Part shown: positions 50,318 to 60,067 of the stretch, in pieces
Position numbering within the stretch: position 1 is the first letter of the stretch
Layout of the letters: each line of letters begins with the position of its first letter
NCBI RefSeq assembly: GCF_002252635.1
Contig: NZ_NQKX01000005.1
Coordinates: 62,001 to 126,000 of the forward strand
Reading direction: 5' to 3'
From: Synechococcus sp. MW101C3
GTDB lineage: Bacteria; Cyanobacteriota; Cyanobacteriia; PCC-6307; Cyanobiaceae
DNA: 64,000 bases
The notes under the pieces: generated by a model
What the model was told of the DNA's origin: nothing
Database searches by the model: none
The model's input: the letters and a program-made list of their open reading frames with translations, nothing else
Program-made: the position numbers and the translations under genes

Positions 50318-52147
50318 ATGAACATCGATCAGATTGCGGAGATGAATCAACTCATCGAGAAGCTACAGGCGAAAGAGATTGACTTTGACTATTGCACACA
50401 AAGAGCAACAGAAGTTTTTGCAGCTGTTCACGACGCATCCGACAAGAAATCATCAGCAGATGTTAAGTATTGGTATAATATGCTGCTACAGAATGGGGCT
50501 GAGCGCGAGCCACCTCCATCTCCTCATACTGCGTTCCTCGATTTTCTCGAATACGTTAAAGCACACTCACCCGACACAGTTGTTGTTGATTGCGTAGATT
50601 TCTCGAAATCTATCAGATGGCATCTTGATCCATCTGACAAAGCAAGTGCTGGTTTCCTTTCGAAAGGTTGTTATAGGCTTTTCACAGACATGGTTTCTAT
50701 TGAGGCCGGCTTTCATGAACTATTTCTAAAAGAGAGCCCAGGAAGTTCAGACTGGCGGCAGCTTCTTGCAAGTTGTCACCGTGAAGTAAGCGCAAACACT
50801 TTAGAAGAGTCGGTAGCTGAAAGTTCCGCACAAGAACATATCAGCCAGAATCTGCAGAAGCTACGCAATAATATCACGCATTGGCACGTTATTGTCGCAA
50901 AAGGAGGGCTTAGAGTTCCCTTCTCCAATGGCAACACTTTATCATTCGTCCCTCCTGCAGGAACAATAGTCATTTCGGAGAGGCTAGGAAGTTTGCTGGG
51001 CTATCCGTTCATTATTGGAAGCTTAGTGGTGTGCCCAGTCTACTCTGGCTGGATTAATACTCTAGAAAGTGTTTACTTAATTGATCTAGAGGGAATGAAC
51101 TCATACTTCCTTGGCAAGGACATGGGAAGCAGGTATTTGTTTAAGGAGCATTATCGAACAAAACTTGATGCAGGCATCTCCACCTTAATGAAAGATGTAA
51201 TTGCGTTAAGCCGTGATGGCACTCAGCCAGTCAAGCTAGCGTATATTGCCGGTCAGAGGATTAACTTTGGACACACTATAATCCAAGACATGAACTTCAT
51301 TGAATCGGCCTCCTCCCTGGATCCCTACAATAAAGCAAGTCTTTTGATCGGTGAGCATGACTACCTTTGTACGTCCCGCCAACTTAGTGCTTCAGATAAG
51401 TGGAAACCAGAAAACGTGCTGCCTATACGGGAGTTCGCTTGTGGATACAATACATTTGCGATTCCAGCATTTGAATGCTATCCATTGCCAACATTTCGCG
51501 CTACAAGTTCTTCAATAGATAAACTCTCGAAGTATTTTCAGGCCTCTCCTGGCCTGCCTATCACTAAGAAAAGCGCGATCTATCTCTCGATTGATCAGAG
51601 GACTGGAGCCAGATCCTGCAATAACTACGATAGAATCTGCGACTGTATAGTAGAGCTAGCACTCCGCCATGGCACTGATGCTATAATTCTGGATTCTCTT
51701 ACATCAGTTCCGGTCTATGGCAAGAATGGATTCAATCGCATAGTTGAGCATGGCTTAATTAAGCCATTCGAGCCAGAGATTTATAAGCAGATCAAAATGA
51801 GACTAGAGTCTTGCTCTCTTATGGCTCAAGACTGGCATGGATCTGACTTACTGTCCAAAGTAGTCTATGCTCAGAATTTTCAAGTCAAGGCAGCAGTGGC
51901 TTCTTATGGATCGTCTTTAATGATTCCGATTTATATTCTTAATTGCCCAGTATATATTTTTGGCCATGAACTTCATGACAAAGCGCTGGGAGAATGGCGG
52001 TGGCATACTGGCGTCTATTGTTTTGATCAAAGGATCGAGCCTGAGCATTGGATCACATCAACGGGTGATCATAATGGCTATTGCGTAGATATTCCATGCT
52101 TAGGAGATGCTCTTGAGGACGCCTTGAGCGCAACAACTAATGGATAG
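50318..52147 (+). CDS. Unknown large protein, GT61-like features (paralogue A)
   Basis: 609 residues. I do not recognise the family. Residues about 1-190 are helical (EMNQLIEKLQAKEIDFDYC). The C-terminal two thirds have AYIAGQRINFGHTIIQDMNF, SAIYLSIDQRTGARSCNNYD, CIVELALRHGTDAIILDSLT, and KAAVASYGSSLMIPIYILNC. The last three resemble, in order and spacing, the GT61 fold: an Ile-rich strand, an Arg-containing loop, a helix and a later strand that ends in a short loop. It is similar to the following gene and, more remotely, to the middle of the 25.6 kb fusion protein. Likely a glycosyltransferase of a new branch. Codon use and base composition are AT-richer than in the core genes, suggesting transfer. 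Confidence 0.72.
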   Translation: MNIDQIAEMNQLIEKLQAKEIDFDYCTQRATEVFAAVHDASDKKSSADVKYWYNMLLQNGAEREPPPSPHTAFLDFLEYVKAHSPDTVVVDCVDFSKSIRWHLDPSDKASAGFLSKGCYRLFTDMVSIEAGFHELFLKESPGSSDWRQLLASCHREVSANTLEESVAESSAQEHISQNLQKLRNNITHWHVIVAKGGLRVPFSNGNTLSFVPPAGTIVISERLGSLLGYPFIIGSLVVCPVYSGWINTLESVYLIDLEGMNSYFLGKDMGSRYLFKEHYRTKLDAGISTLMKDVIALSRDGTQPVKLAYIAGQRINFGHTIIQDMNFIESASSLDPYNKASLLIGEHDYLCTSRQLSASDKWKPENVLPIREFACGYNTFAIPAFECYPLPTFRATSSSIDKLSKYFQASPGLPITKKSAIYLSIDQRTGARSCNNYDRICDCIVELALRHGTDAIILDSLTSVPVYGKNGFNRIVEHGLIKPFEPEIYKQIKMRLESCSLMAQDWHGSDLLSKVVYAQNFQVKAAVASYGSSLMIPIYILNCPVYIFGHELHDKALGEWRWHTGVYCFDQRIEPEHWITSTGDHNGYCVDIPCLGDALEDALSATTNG

Positions 52148-53909
52148 AACAGATTTATACAACCCAGTTCTTATGCGTCTGATTAGGAATGGATCCTCCC
52201 TAACTGGTGAGCACAGCGTTGATAGAGTCAAGGCCTCAATAATGTATTCCAAACTCCTTTTATCTGATAGCATCAAAAATGTTCCACTGCGTGAATCTAC
52301 CATTGATTACGCAAAAGTCTTTCGGGCGGAAAACCATCCCAGACTTTCTAGTTGCTTGCATAGCATATTTACTTCAGACTATACGTTCTATCAGTTTCTT
52401 GAGGCCATGGGGTCTTCAATTATGGCTGATAAGGCTTTTAACAGCCTTGGAGATTATGCGCATCTCAGCATTGCCGATGTATTTCGAAGTGAATGGTTTT
52501 CAGCTACCCCATATGACATGCTCGTGGACGCTTCACCGCATCCTCCAGCCGATATCTTGGCATTGAACAAGTACTGGGCAGAGAACTATAAAGCGTGCCA
52601 TTGGCATACAATATGGAATAGAATCCCACTGCTACCTGTAGTGCATGATTCCAATCCTGAGGCGCTTGTTCAGCCATTTATGTCTCTCTGCTTGCCTCAT
52701 AATGTTGGGAGCACAATCATCTTTGGCTACTCGATTGGGGATCTGCTTGTCTGCCCAGTATATTCCAGGTTAATGGTAGAGTTCTGTGGTGTACTACTTG
52801 CCGACCTTCATACAGCCGAAAGCGCTCTGCTTGCATCTTGCTGCCTAGCTAGCAACTTAGAAGCTGATGACTTTATGATGAGATCTATAGTTGACAGCAT
52901 TAATCTATCGCTACGCGCTTTGCAAAGTGTTAAGAATAGTGCAGTTTCGACTGTACCACTTGAGCGAACATTGTTGGCCGGAATGCATTATAATTATGGC
53001 CATACGATAATCAATGATACTCTGTATATTGACCCAGACTTTTCATTGCGACCAAAAGCCGATGACCCATGTACCACTGTTACGCTTGGGCTATGGGATT
53101 ACGTTGATTCAGAATTAGTCTTAATGACGCAATCCGCAAACAGCCTAGAGCTTCGTTTTCGATCTTTGGAAAATGATAAGCTGGACTATTTCTTTGTTTC
53201 CTTTCAATATTATTATTGTCCTTTGCCATCCCACCGGCCTAGCTTGAGATCTCTCCGATCTCTTTCTGTTGCCTGCAGAAAGGCCTTGGGTGCCACGTAT
53301 CATGGTTTTCATCAGTTCAGCAGTGCTGCTATTCAAAAGACAGAGACTCTCGTTAAAAGTATCTACATAGCCGTTGATCAACGACAAGGTTGCAGACAGA
53401 TGCTTAATGCAGTCGATGTATTCAACATCATTTCAGAGTTTGCTCGTTCAAGAGGGCTCGCTCTTATTATCGACGGCTTAACCAGTTATCCGGTTTACCC
53501 TGTAGACGTGGAAGGCTCACATTCTCGAAACTACCGGTTTCAGCCTGCACTCAAAGGCTGCACAGACTTGCTTGAAATAGCTAAATCAATGCAAGTTCAG
53601 GCAGCAAACCTAGATGGCATGACACTCCAGCAGAAGATTGGCTTCATGCGGAGTCAAGATATCTGGCACGCATTTACTTCTTATGGCTCTTCATCGATAA
53701 TACCGATTTATCTTCTCAATTGTAGAATATCTATTTATGGCTCCTCGTATCTCGCGAAAAGCACGAGAAGCGCATGGTCATGGCATATAAGTAGCTTATG
53801 CCATCCGCAGAGGGTAACCCAAGAATTCTACTTACCATCTTCATCCCAAGGCGATGCGGGCTATTTCGTTGATATTGAATTTATGCGCAAGTTTTTGGAA
53901 GAGCTGTAG
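52140..53909 (+). CDS. Unknown large protein, GT61-like features (paralogue B)
   Basis: 589 residues. Its start ATG 52140 overlaps the stop of paralogue A by eight bases. Shared blocks with A: LLAGMHYNYGHTIINDTLYI, KSIYIAVDQRQGCRQMLN, FARSRGLALIIDGLTSYPVY, FTSYGSSSIIPIYLLNC and WSWHISSLCHPQRV; the same Gly-His, DQR, DGLTS and SYGSS residues recur, so those are the likely active-site or structural residues. The N-terminal third is divergent. The tandem pair probably works as a two-subunit system or adds two sugars. No transmembrane segment was seen. The stop is followed by about 250 bases without a gene before the IS remnants. Confidence 0.72.
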   Translation: MDRTDLYNPVLMRLIRNGSSLTGEHSVDRVKASIMYSKLLLSDSIKNVPLRESTIDYAKVFRAENHPRLSSCLHSIFTSDYTFYQFLEAMGSSIMADKAFNSLGDYAHLSIADVFRSEWFSATPYDMLVDASPHPPADILALNKYWAENYKACHWHTIWNRIPLLPVVHDSNPEALVQPFMSLCLPHNVGSTIIFGYSIGDLLVCPVYSRLMVEFCGVLLADLHTAESALLASCCLASNLEADDFMMRSIVDSINLSLRALQSVKNSAVSTVPLERTLLAGMHYNYGHTIINDTLYIDPDFSLRPKADDPCTTVTLGLWDYVDSELVLMTQSANSLELRFRSLENDKLDYFFVSFQYYYCPLPSHRPSLRSLRSLSVACRKALGATYHGFHQFSSAAIQKTETLVKSIYIAVDQRQGCRQMLNAVDVFNIISEFARSRGLALIIDGLTSYPVYPVDVEGSHSRNYRFQPALKGCTDLLEIAKSMQVQAANLDGMTLQQKIGFMRSQDIWHAFTSYGSSSIIPIYLLNCRISIYGSSYLAKSTRSAWSWHISSLCHPQRVTQEFYLPSSSQGDAGYFVDIEFMRKFLEEL

Positions 53910-54157
53910 TCAAAATAGGGATTCCTGAAAGTTACAGATTGGTTGTTCTCCACTTGGCCTTAGCGGTTGACAGACGGTAAGCCCAGCCAGGAATGCGGTA
54001 ATCGTGGATTGCTGCTACTGATCACAGCCGCACATGTCCCGTCAGCACCATAGCGGTCAGCTTTCAATCGTGGATTTCCACGTGCCCTTTGGCCGCACAC
54101 TCGCCCATTTCAACGGCTGTGTACGGTCGTCCCTCCAATTGGCGCACAAGTTGAGCC

Positions 54158-54471
54158 AAGCCTCCCCGCTTTCCGGAAAGATGTCACCCCTCTCCATCGC
54201 ACACCCGGGGGCTTTATGGAGGAGATCAATGCGTCGTTACAGCGAGGCCGTCTAGGAAGCTGCTGAAAAACCAGCCCAGCCGCGAGAGATTGACGAAACG
54301 GCACTGAGCGGGTGCACAGCCAGCAGGAGAGGGCCGTGCCCCTGTTCTCCTACGTGTCCACCGAGGCCCCCCTCTGCCCGGAAAGATGACGCCTCCCCAT
54401 CCTGACCACTTTTTCCACCAGGGGTCTTGATGGATCAGAGCTATGCGTCGTTACAGCGAGGCCGTCTAGAC
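54158..54471 (+). repeat. Imperfect direct repeat at the left side of the IS remnant
   Basis: Two segments (54158-54255 and 54361-54471) share the layout CCGGAAAGATG...CATC... and both end in an identical 27-base stretch (54229-54255 and 54443-54469), encoding MRRYSEAV then a stop. MRRYSEA is the start of OrfA of an IS3-group element, so these are two copies of the same IS 5' end. Confidence 0.75.
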
Positions 54472-54960
54472 GCAGGCTTGTGCGCAGCAGTGGGCTGATG
54501 TCAGGTGGCGGATGAGACCGCCACATCGAAGAGGCGTGGCCCAGATCTCCGCAGAATTGGGCATTCACGTGGGCACCCTCTACAACTGGAGGAAGACCTG
54601 GCGGATACAGTGAGAGGTGGTACCGGCATCCGAGAAGGATGCTGAGGGCTGGGGCGCCACCAAAACAAGTTTCCGGTGGTGGTGGAGACCGCAGGATTGA
54701 ACACCACCGAGCTCAGCGCATGTTGCCGCGAGCGGGGCCTGCCTGCACGCGGGGCAGGTGGAGCGCTGGCGACAGGCATCCCAGGATGCCAACGAAAAGC
54801 CAGTATTCACCTTGGAGACCTAATCCGGCGAGCTCGACGAGCTGTCGGAGCAGAGGGAGCTCGAACTGCTCCTTGCCCAGGTCCAGCGGGAGATCATACG
54901 CCTCAAACAGGAGCTGCGCCGCAAGGAGAAGGCCCTGGCCGAGGCGGCAGCGCTGCTGTA
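54443..54960 (+). pseudogene. IS3-family OrfA remnant
   Basis: Broken transposase subunit. Pieces can be followed through several frames: MRRYSEAV; VAQISAELGIHVGTLYNWRK TWR (the HTH, from about 54538, split here only for reading); VVVETAGLNTTELSACCRER; then QVERWRQASQDANEKPVFTL-like sequence and REIIRLKQELRRKEKALAEA before a stop near 54961. The order matches OrfA of IS3-group elements, with at least two frameshifts and several stops. Confidence 0.75.
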
Positions 54961-55020
54961 GCGGAACGCTTCTGCGAAGCAGTACGCCTCACAAAAGATT
55001 CAAGCCTTCTGGGGAGAGTA

Positions 55021-56135
55021 CGGGGACGCCTGACGACCCCGAACGACCGCCGGAAAGCCCAACAAATTCTCGACGAGGGTGTTGCCGATGGTGCCCGAGA
55101 CAGTGAGCTGGCTCTGCTCCTGGGCGTTGGCCTCACCACGCTGCAACGCTGGCGACGCCAGTTCGCCGCTGATGGCGACGGTGTAGACCGGCGCAAGGGA
55201 CGCCAACGCCATGTGGCTCACCGCCTAAGTGAGGAGGAGCTACAGCGAATCCCGCTCACCTGTAACGAGCCCGAATTCGCCGCGCTGCCGCCCAGGCAGA
55301 TCGTGCCGATCCTGGCCGATCGCGACCCGTATAACTCCTTTGGAGAGGCCTGCGGCTACGGCTCAGAGCGCAGCTTCTACCGGGTGCTGCATACCCAGGT
55401 AGGCCCAACGCCGCGGACGTGCCAGGCCACCCCAGGAGCCGCGCCCAGTGCCAAGGCTGCGGGCCGATGGCCCGAACCAGGTGTGGAGCTGGGACATCAC
55501 CCACCTCCCGACCAAGGTGCGAGGCGTGTGGCTGTACCTCTACCAGGTGATCGAAGTCTGGAGCCACAAGGTGGTGGCCTGGGATGTCGCCGAGCGGGAA
55601 GCCCCAGCCATTGCAGCCGATGTGATGAGCCTGGCCTGCCGACGCGAACGGGTCAGCAAGGGTCGCCAGCAGCTGCTGATACTGCATGCCGATAACTGCA
55701 ATGCCTAGCCGCAGGCTTCTCGCAAAGTTGTGTGCCGCTACGATGGAGAGCCGGCTGGAAGGTCTGGATGTGCTGCGGTCGTTCTCAAGGCCCAGAGTGT
55801 CGAATGACAACCCCTATTCCGAGTCGCCATTCTGCACGGCGAAATGCCGGCCTGATTAACCAAGCCGGCCGTTCGCCAGTGTGGAGGAGGCCTGCCATTG
55901 GGTAGCGACGGTCGTGGGCTGGTACAACCACCAGCATGGCCACAGCGGCATCAAGTTCGTGACGCCCCACCAGCGCCACAGCGCCCTGGCTCTCGAAATC
56001 TGCCTTCACCGGGCCAACGTCTATGAGCAGGCCCGCCAACAGCATCCCCACCCCTGGAGTCGATCGTCGCGGTGCTGGCGTCAGTCGGAGATTGTGCGGA
56101 TCAATCCGCCTCCACCAGAAGGCCACGCCGAAATG
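55021..56135 (+). pseudogene. IS3-family OrfB (DDE integrase) remnant
   Basis: Broken transposase. Frame 1: LTTPNDRRKAQQILDEGVAD, LALLLGVGLTTLQRWRRQFA, EFAALPPRQIVPILADRD. After a frameshift near 55440 it reads GPNQVWSWDITHLPTKVRGV (first catalytic Asp) and LYLYQVIEVWSHKVVAWDV, ILHADNCNA then a stop where the family has HSDNGxPM. The end is found again in another frame near 55881: VGWYNHQHGHSGIKFVTPHQ, with the final catalytic Glu before it reading EEACHWV. Inactive: two frameshifts and a stop. Confidence 0.82.
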
Positions 56136-56185
56136 GCTACGTTTGTCATAGTCGCCTGATTGGCCGCAGGCGCGTCATCATTCTT

Positions 56186-56265
56186 GGCAGTCACCGCTGC
56201 TGGCGCCATCCAGAGGTGGTGTGGATCAACAAGCCTCCAGAAGATACAATGTCGACTCTGGCGGT
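56186..56265 (+). repeat. Second copy of the IS 3' end
   Basis: HRCWRHPEVVWINKPPED (about 56191-56244) repeats SRCWRQSEIVRINPPPPE (about 56068-56122) of the OrfB remnant, at about 64 percent of residues or less. Together with the doubled 5' end this says that two related IS copies inserted here, one largely deleted. Confidence 0.6.
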
Positions 56266-56402
56266 ACCATTGGCTTAGGCCGCTTGAGAACAGCCCAAGA
56301 ATGACAGCTTTCATGAAAGTCACCGGCAGGGCTTGACCATAGATCGGTTTCTTGGTCGACAATAGGCACCTTGATGGATAGGTCATACCGAGTGGGCTTC
56401 TT

Positions 56403-57317
56403 TCATGGCGCAGGGGGCTGGGTTTTCCAGAGCCTCCGGAGGCTCATGAAATACTTGTGAGATGCTGGGGATGTTATCATCAGCAGATCTATAAACCTGT
56501 CATCACGAAATGACTGGCCAATGCTTGGGCTGTCAAAGGTGAGGAAATCTTCTCTGCAGCCTGAAAGCGGCGCCGATTGCCTCATAGTAACTGCAAACGG
56601 AAGGTCTTTTTTCCATCCTGCCGATGCAGGCTCTCGAAAAATAGCCAGAGACAGCAAGTTGGCAATATCATCCAATGGAGATTGGAGAAGTTGTTCGTAC
56701 TCAACTATCACCAACTTGTCTTGCCTCACCTGCTGTGCCTCAAGATAAGCAAGGAGCAGCGCCCAAGTCCTTAGGTACCAGTCCCTCCAGGCAAAGTATT
56801 CATTTACCTTGATTTCCAACACCAGCGCATCATAACTCTTATTGATCCACTTTCCTCCTTGGCGGGCTTTCAATGTGGACACATAAATGTCAAACAGATT
56901 ATTTCTATAGTTGCAAAGTATGAATGTGTCTGACATAATTATGCGCTGCAGCAGCTCCTCATAGTTCTCAGTGATTAAGAAGTCGCCGAAGACATGTTCA
57001 GCGAATAGCTTCGAAACTACAAGCTTATTCTTTGCGTGCTTCTTCAAACCTATTCCTGCAGCGGCTAGTGCAAGCTCATGAGCTTGAAGAGGGCTGGCGG
57101 CCAGGGATCGGCCAACAAGGTCTCGAACTAATGCTTGTAGCGAATCACTGAGACTTTCGGCCAGCTTAGTGTCCAAGAAGTAGTTATACTCGACTGAGCC
57201 ACGGGCATGTTTATATATCTCGCCAAACGGATAGATCGACTGACTAGCCGCCAAGATGCTTAGCAGCATATTAGAACCGCTTCTTCCAGTTGCGAGAATG
57301 AGAACGTCACTAGGCAT
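56403..57317 (-). CDS. Sulfotransferase
   Basis: 304 residues from ATG 57317 (ATG 57353 and a longer frame to 57410 are possible). The PAPS 5'-phosphosulfate loop is at the N-terminus, DVLILATGRSGSNMLLSIL, followed by YPFGEIYKH; the 3'-phosphate region is represented by FILCNYRNNLFDIYVSTL. The rest (NEYFAWRDWYLRTWALLLAY, KLVIVEYEQLLQSPLDDIAN) is the usual sulfotransferase C-terminal lobe, with ending residues WKKDLPF and SFRD. AT-richer than the core. It and the following two glycosyltransferases form a minus-strand block with similar composition. Confidence 0.82.
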   Translation of the reverse strand: MPSDVLILATGRSGSNMLLSILAASQSIYPFGEIYKHARGSVEYNYFLDTKLAESLSDSLQALVRDLVGRSLAASPLQAHELALAAAGIGLKKHAKNKLVVSKLFAEHVFGDFLITENYEELLQRIIMSDTFILCNYRNNLFDIYVSTLKARQGGKWINKSYDALVLEIKVNEYFAWRDWYLRTWALLLAYLEAQQVRQDKLVIVEYEQLLQSPLDDIANLLSLAIFREPASAGWKKDLPFAVTMRQSAPLSGCREDFLTFDSPSIGQSFRDDRFIDLLMITSPASHKYFMSLRRLWKTQPPAP

Positions 57318-57353
57318 CGCATTCAATGCTTCTCTAGAATAGGATTGGCGCAT

Positions 57354-57659
57354 ACGAGATAACCATATCACACATATATGACGGAGACCACCCTCGAAAC
57401 AGCTCCACACCCAACCATACGGCAGAGACCCACCCGTTGCCCTGACTGGAAGTAGATTGGCAGGCTCGCCTGATGTACGGGCCGGCTTGAGGTGACCGGA
57501 TGCGGCAAAAGGATCCTGCTATTAGATTCTCACATTGTTATCTCCAGCTTGGCTTAGCATTTCCAGAAACGGCGAAAGCCTTTCTGAGGCATAAACTCGC
57601 TTTCCAACAAAAGACAACCACCTCACGCGAGGCTAGTGAACTGGTGTTATCACCAACCC
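57354..57659. other. Intergenic region without a supported gene
   Basis: About 306 bases between the sulfotransferase and the 799-residue glycosyltransferase on the same strand. Nothing persuasive: short frames only, no strong hairpin. The sulfotransferase promoter may be here. Confidence 0.3.
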
Positions 57660-60059
57660 TTAGGAGTTCAATATCCTAAGGAACGCATTACTGATATGTT
57701 CCCACCCTATGGCTCCCACCTGATTCTGCAAAGCTTGTGAAATTGAATGACGCTCAGCAATGGTATAATCGGGAAGTTTCACAAGCAATTCAACTGCTTC
57801 ATCTGGACTTGAATAATACAGAGCCTGGTTTGCAGTGTAGTAAGTGGTGCTTTCAAGGCTCTTAGTAATGATTGGCAGACCGAAAGCCATGGCCTCAATT
57901 ATTGCATTGTTAGCTGTGGCAGATATCAGTGGTTGGAATAGAAAGTCCGAAGTCATATATTCGTGATGCAGCTCTCGATTGGATAAGCCTGAAGTAATAA
58001 TCTTGAGATTACCTAGGCTCTGAGCCTGTGCATGTTCGTGTGATTGCAAGGCCATTCCAGTGCTCACCCATACAAACTCATAGGCGGGGCATGCCTCTGC
58101 AGCCTTGAAAATAAGTGCACGGTCTCGAAGCCAGTTACCGACAGTGAGCAACTTAAATGAGTCACCAAAACCATTCGGCGTAAGACGTTCGGTCCGACTC
58201 AGTGCCGATTGCTGGCCGATGGCAATGAGCTCTGCATGCACACCATGCGGGATAACGGATACCCGATCACTACCGACATTGAGTTCATCTTGAAAGAAAC
58301 TAACCTGGCAGGGACTAATACAGATGGGATTAATTTGAGCGGCGGGAAACGCGCTTTGATCGATGATATCCGTTGAGAGGATGCTGCTGGGCTGATGAAA
58401 CCATGTGAATATGCGTGTGTCAGGATGAACTTGGTGGTCACGAAGAGCCAGCCCCAGCAAGCTACCTGCGTGCTCTCCGTCGACACATATGATATCTGCA
58501 GACTTATACTTAAGAATTCCGATGAGCTCTGTTTCCAACCTTAATGCGTCATCTGTCGCGCTCTTCAGCCCTGTCAAGGTTCTGATCCAGTCATACTCCT
58601 GGCTCTTTCCAAGGCAAGTCTTGAAGTGGAGTGCCCCCTCAAGATATTGCACAAATCCTGTAGGCCCGCTCAGCCTGGTAAAATGAGGATAATCAGTGGA
58701 GATAACAACAAGCGGCCGTGATTCACAATCCGCCTGAGTAAGTTGGCTCAGCAGTTTTTCTTGATCCAAGCTGAGTGCTGCTACTATCCAATCATTCCAA
58801 GACTGGCCAGTAAACACGCTAAGGAGATCTTTGTTGGGTTGAGTACTAAGCTCCGATTTGGTTCTTACTTGATTCATGAACTGCCAAAGATGATTCATCC
58901 AATTGGTTGTGGACAGATCGATCGCCCTTGGTTCAAACCCAAGCAATTTAAATTCCCTTTCCATCCATGAGCCCTGGCTGACCACAAATTCAGGAAGCTC
59001 CTTGGTATTGTCTCTCAAACAATGCAGACTCACTGCGTCGTAAAAGATTCCGGATGTTCGAAACTTATAGTTGTCTGGATCGTATAGCCACACGATCTTA
59101 TTGGCTGTGGCTAGAACTTCAAAATATTCTTCGCTTGAATAATGCCTATCGGAGAACAGGGCAAGCCTTGGTAGCTTGTCGCAAAGAAGGCGAATCTCAT
59201 CAACACATGATTGCAGCCAGTCATCACAGTATGTGATATGAACTTCGATCTGAATTCGTGATGCAGCTTCAGCCAGGTCGTCAGCAGGAAGTTGCGTGAT
59301 CCACTTCAGAAACTCTCTGACAGTCTCAATGCCCTTATCCGGTTTTGCGTCACCAAGGTAAAGGAGAACCTTGGAGCGACTGAACTCCTTGCCATTGCCA
59401 TGGGACTTCAAGGAAGCTCTAAGGTCAGCCCCAGCATTGTGCAGCCCGACTAACCATGGGCTCCTGGTGAAACTCAAAAAAGGATAGTTCTGACGAAACT
59501 CTGCGAGCAGCTCCCAATGGTATTCGGATGTAACTCCTACGATAATCCTATGGCCATTGCTTAATGCCGCGTCGTTAAGACTCCGGAGTGCAATGGAGGT
59601 GAAACAGTAGTCGTGTTGCTCGGAGGCCTCTGATCTCAGACCCTCATAGGGACTGAACATCAACGAAATGACAACATGCTTGCTCTGCTTAAAAGCAAGA
59701 TAAAGCCCTAGGCCATACAAGTGAAAGTGCAGGAGAGTGTGACCGATGAGTATGTCTGCATCGAACGACTTGAGCTTGCAATAGAAGCTCCTTGCCTGTT
59801 CGCAATAGCTGCTGACGGCAGAATACCGCTTCGGATCAATATAGCCAGACTCGCTGAAAGCAGGTATGACTATGTCTGTCAATGAATAGTCAGCAGACAC
59901 CTGGTTGAGTTCCACACGTGCGTCTGCATAGACTTTGGGCCCAAGCCAACACAACTCATGTGTAAGGCTATGATTCACGCCGTGGTGATGACCTCCTTTC
60001 TTGTGATAGCAGGGATCAATAATCGCGATCCTGGGATTGTCGTTGCCATCTCGTGTCAT
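57660..60059 (-). CDS. Large glycosyltransferase with two GT-B (GT4-like) halves
   Basis: 799 residues. The N-terminal half (about 1-400) is GT-B-like: RIAIIDPCYHKKGGHHHGVN (the acceptor-lobe opening), VLLYLGDAKPDKGIETVREF (the donor-lobe start) and WLYDPDNYKFRTSGIFYDAV (the donor-site end). The second half (about 450-799) repeats the plan: PLVVISTDYPHFTRLSGPTG, DIICVDGEHAGSLLGLALRD, RVSVIPHGVHAELI, FKLLTVGNWLRDRALIFKAA, and ATANNAIIEAMAFGLPIITK (nucleotide-sugar site with the conserved Glu). Two catalytic sites in one chain would let it add two sugars. It starts eight bases downstream of the stop of the next enzyme upstream, 60068. Confidence 0.82.
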   Translation of the reverse strand: MTRDGNDNPRIAIIDPCYHKKGGHHHGVNHSLTHELCWLGPKVYADARVELNQVSADYSLTDIVIPAFSESGYIDPKRYSAVSSYCEQARSFYCKLKSFDADILIGHTLLHFHLYGLGLYLAFKQSKHVVISLMFSPYEGLRSEASEQHDYCFTSIALRSLNDAALSNGHRIIVGVTSEYHWELLAEFRQNYPFLSFTRSPWLVGLHNAGADLRASLKSHGNGKEFSRSKVLLYLGDAKPDKGIETVREFLKWITQLPADDLAEAASRIQIEVHITYCDDWLQSCVDEIRLLCDKLPRLALFSDRHYSSEEYFEVLATANKIVWLYDPDNYKFRTSGIFYDAVSLHCLRDNTKELPEFVVSQGSWMEREFKLLGFEPRAIDLSTTNWMNHLWQFMNQVRTKSELSTQPNKDLLSVFTGQSWNDWIVAALSLDQEKLLSQLTQADCESRPLVVISTDYPHFTRLSGPTGFVQYLEGALHFKTCLGKSQEYDWIRTLTGLKSATDDALRLETELIGILKYKSADIICVDGEHAGSLLGLALRDHQVHPDTRIFTWFHQPSSILSTDIIDQSAFPAAQINPICISPCQVSFFQDELNVGSDRVSVIPHGVHAELIAIGQQSALSRTERLTPNGFGDSFKLLTVGNWLRDRALIFKAAEACPAYEFVWVSTGMALQSHEHAQAQSLGNLKIITSGLSNRELHHEYMTSDFLFQPLISATANNAIIEAMAFGLPIITKSLESTTYYTANQALYYSSPDEAVELLVKLPDYTIAERHSISQALQNQVGAIGWEHISNAFLRILNS

Positions 60060-60067
60060 AGTGGGCC

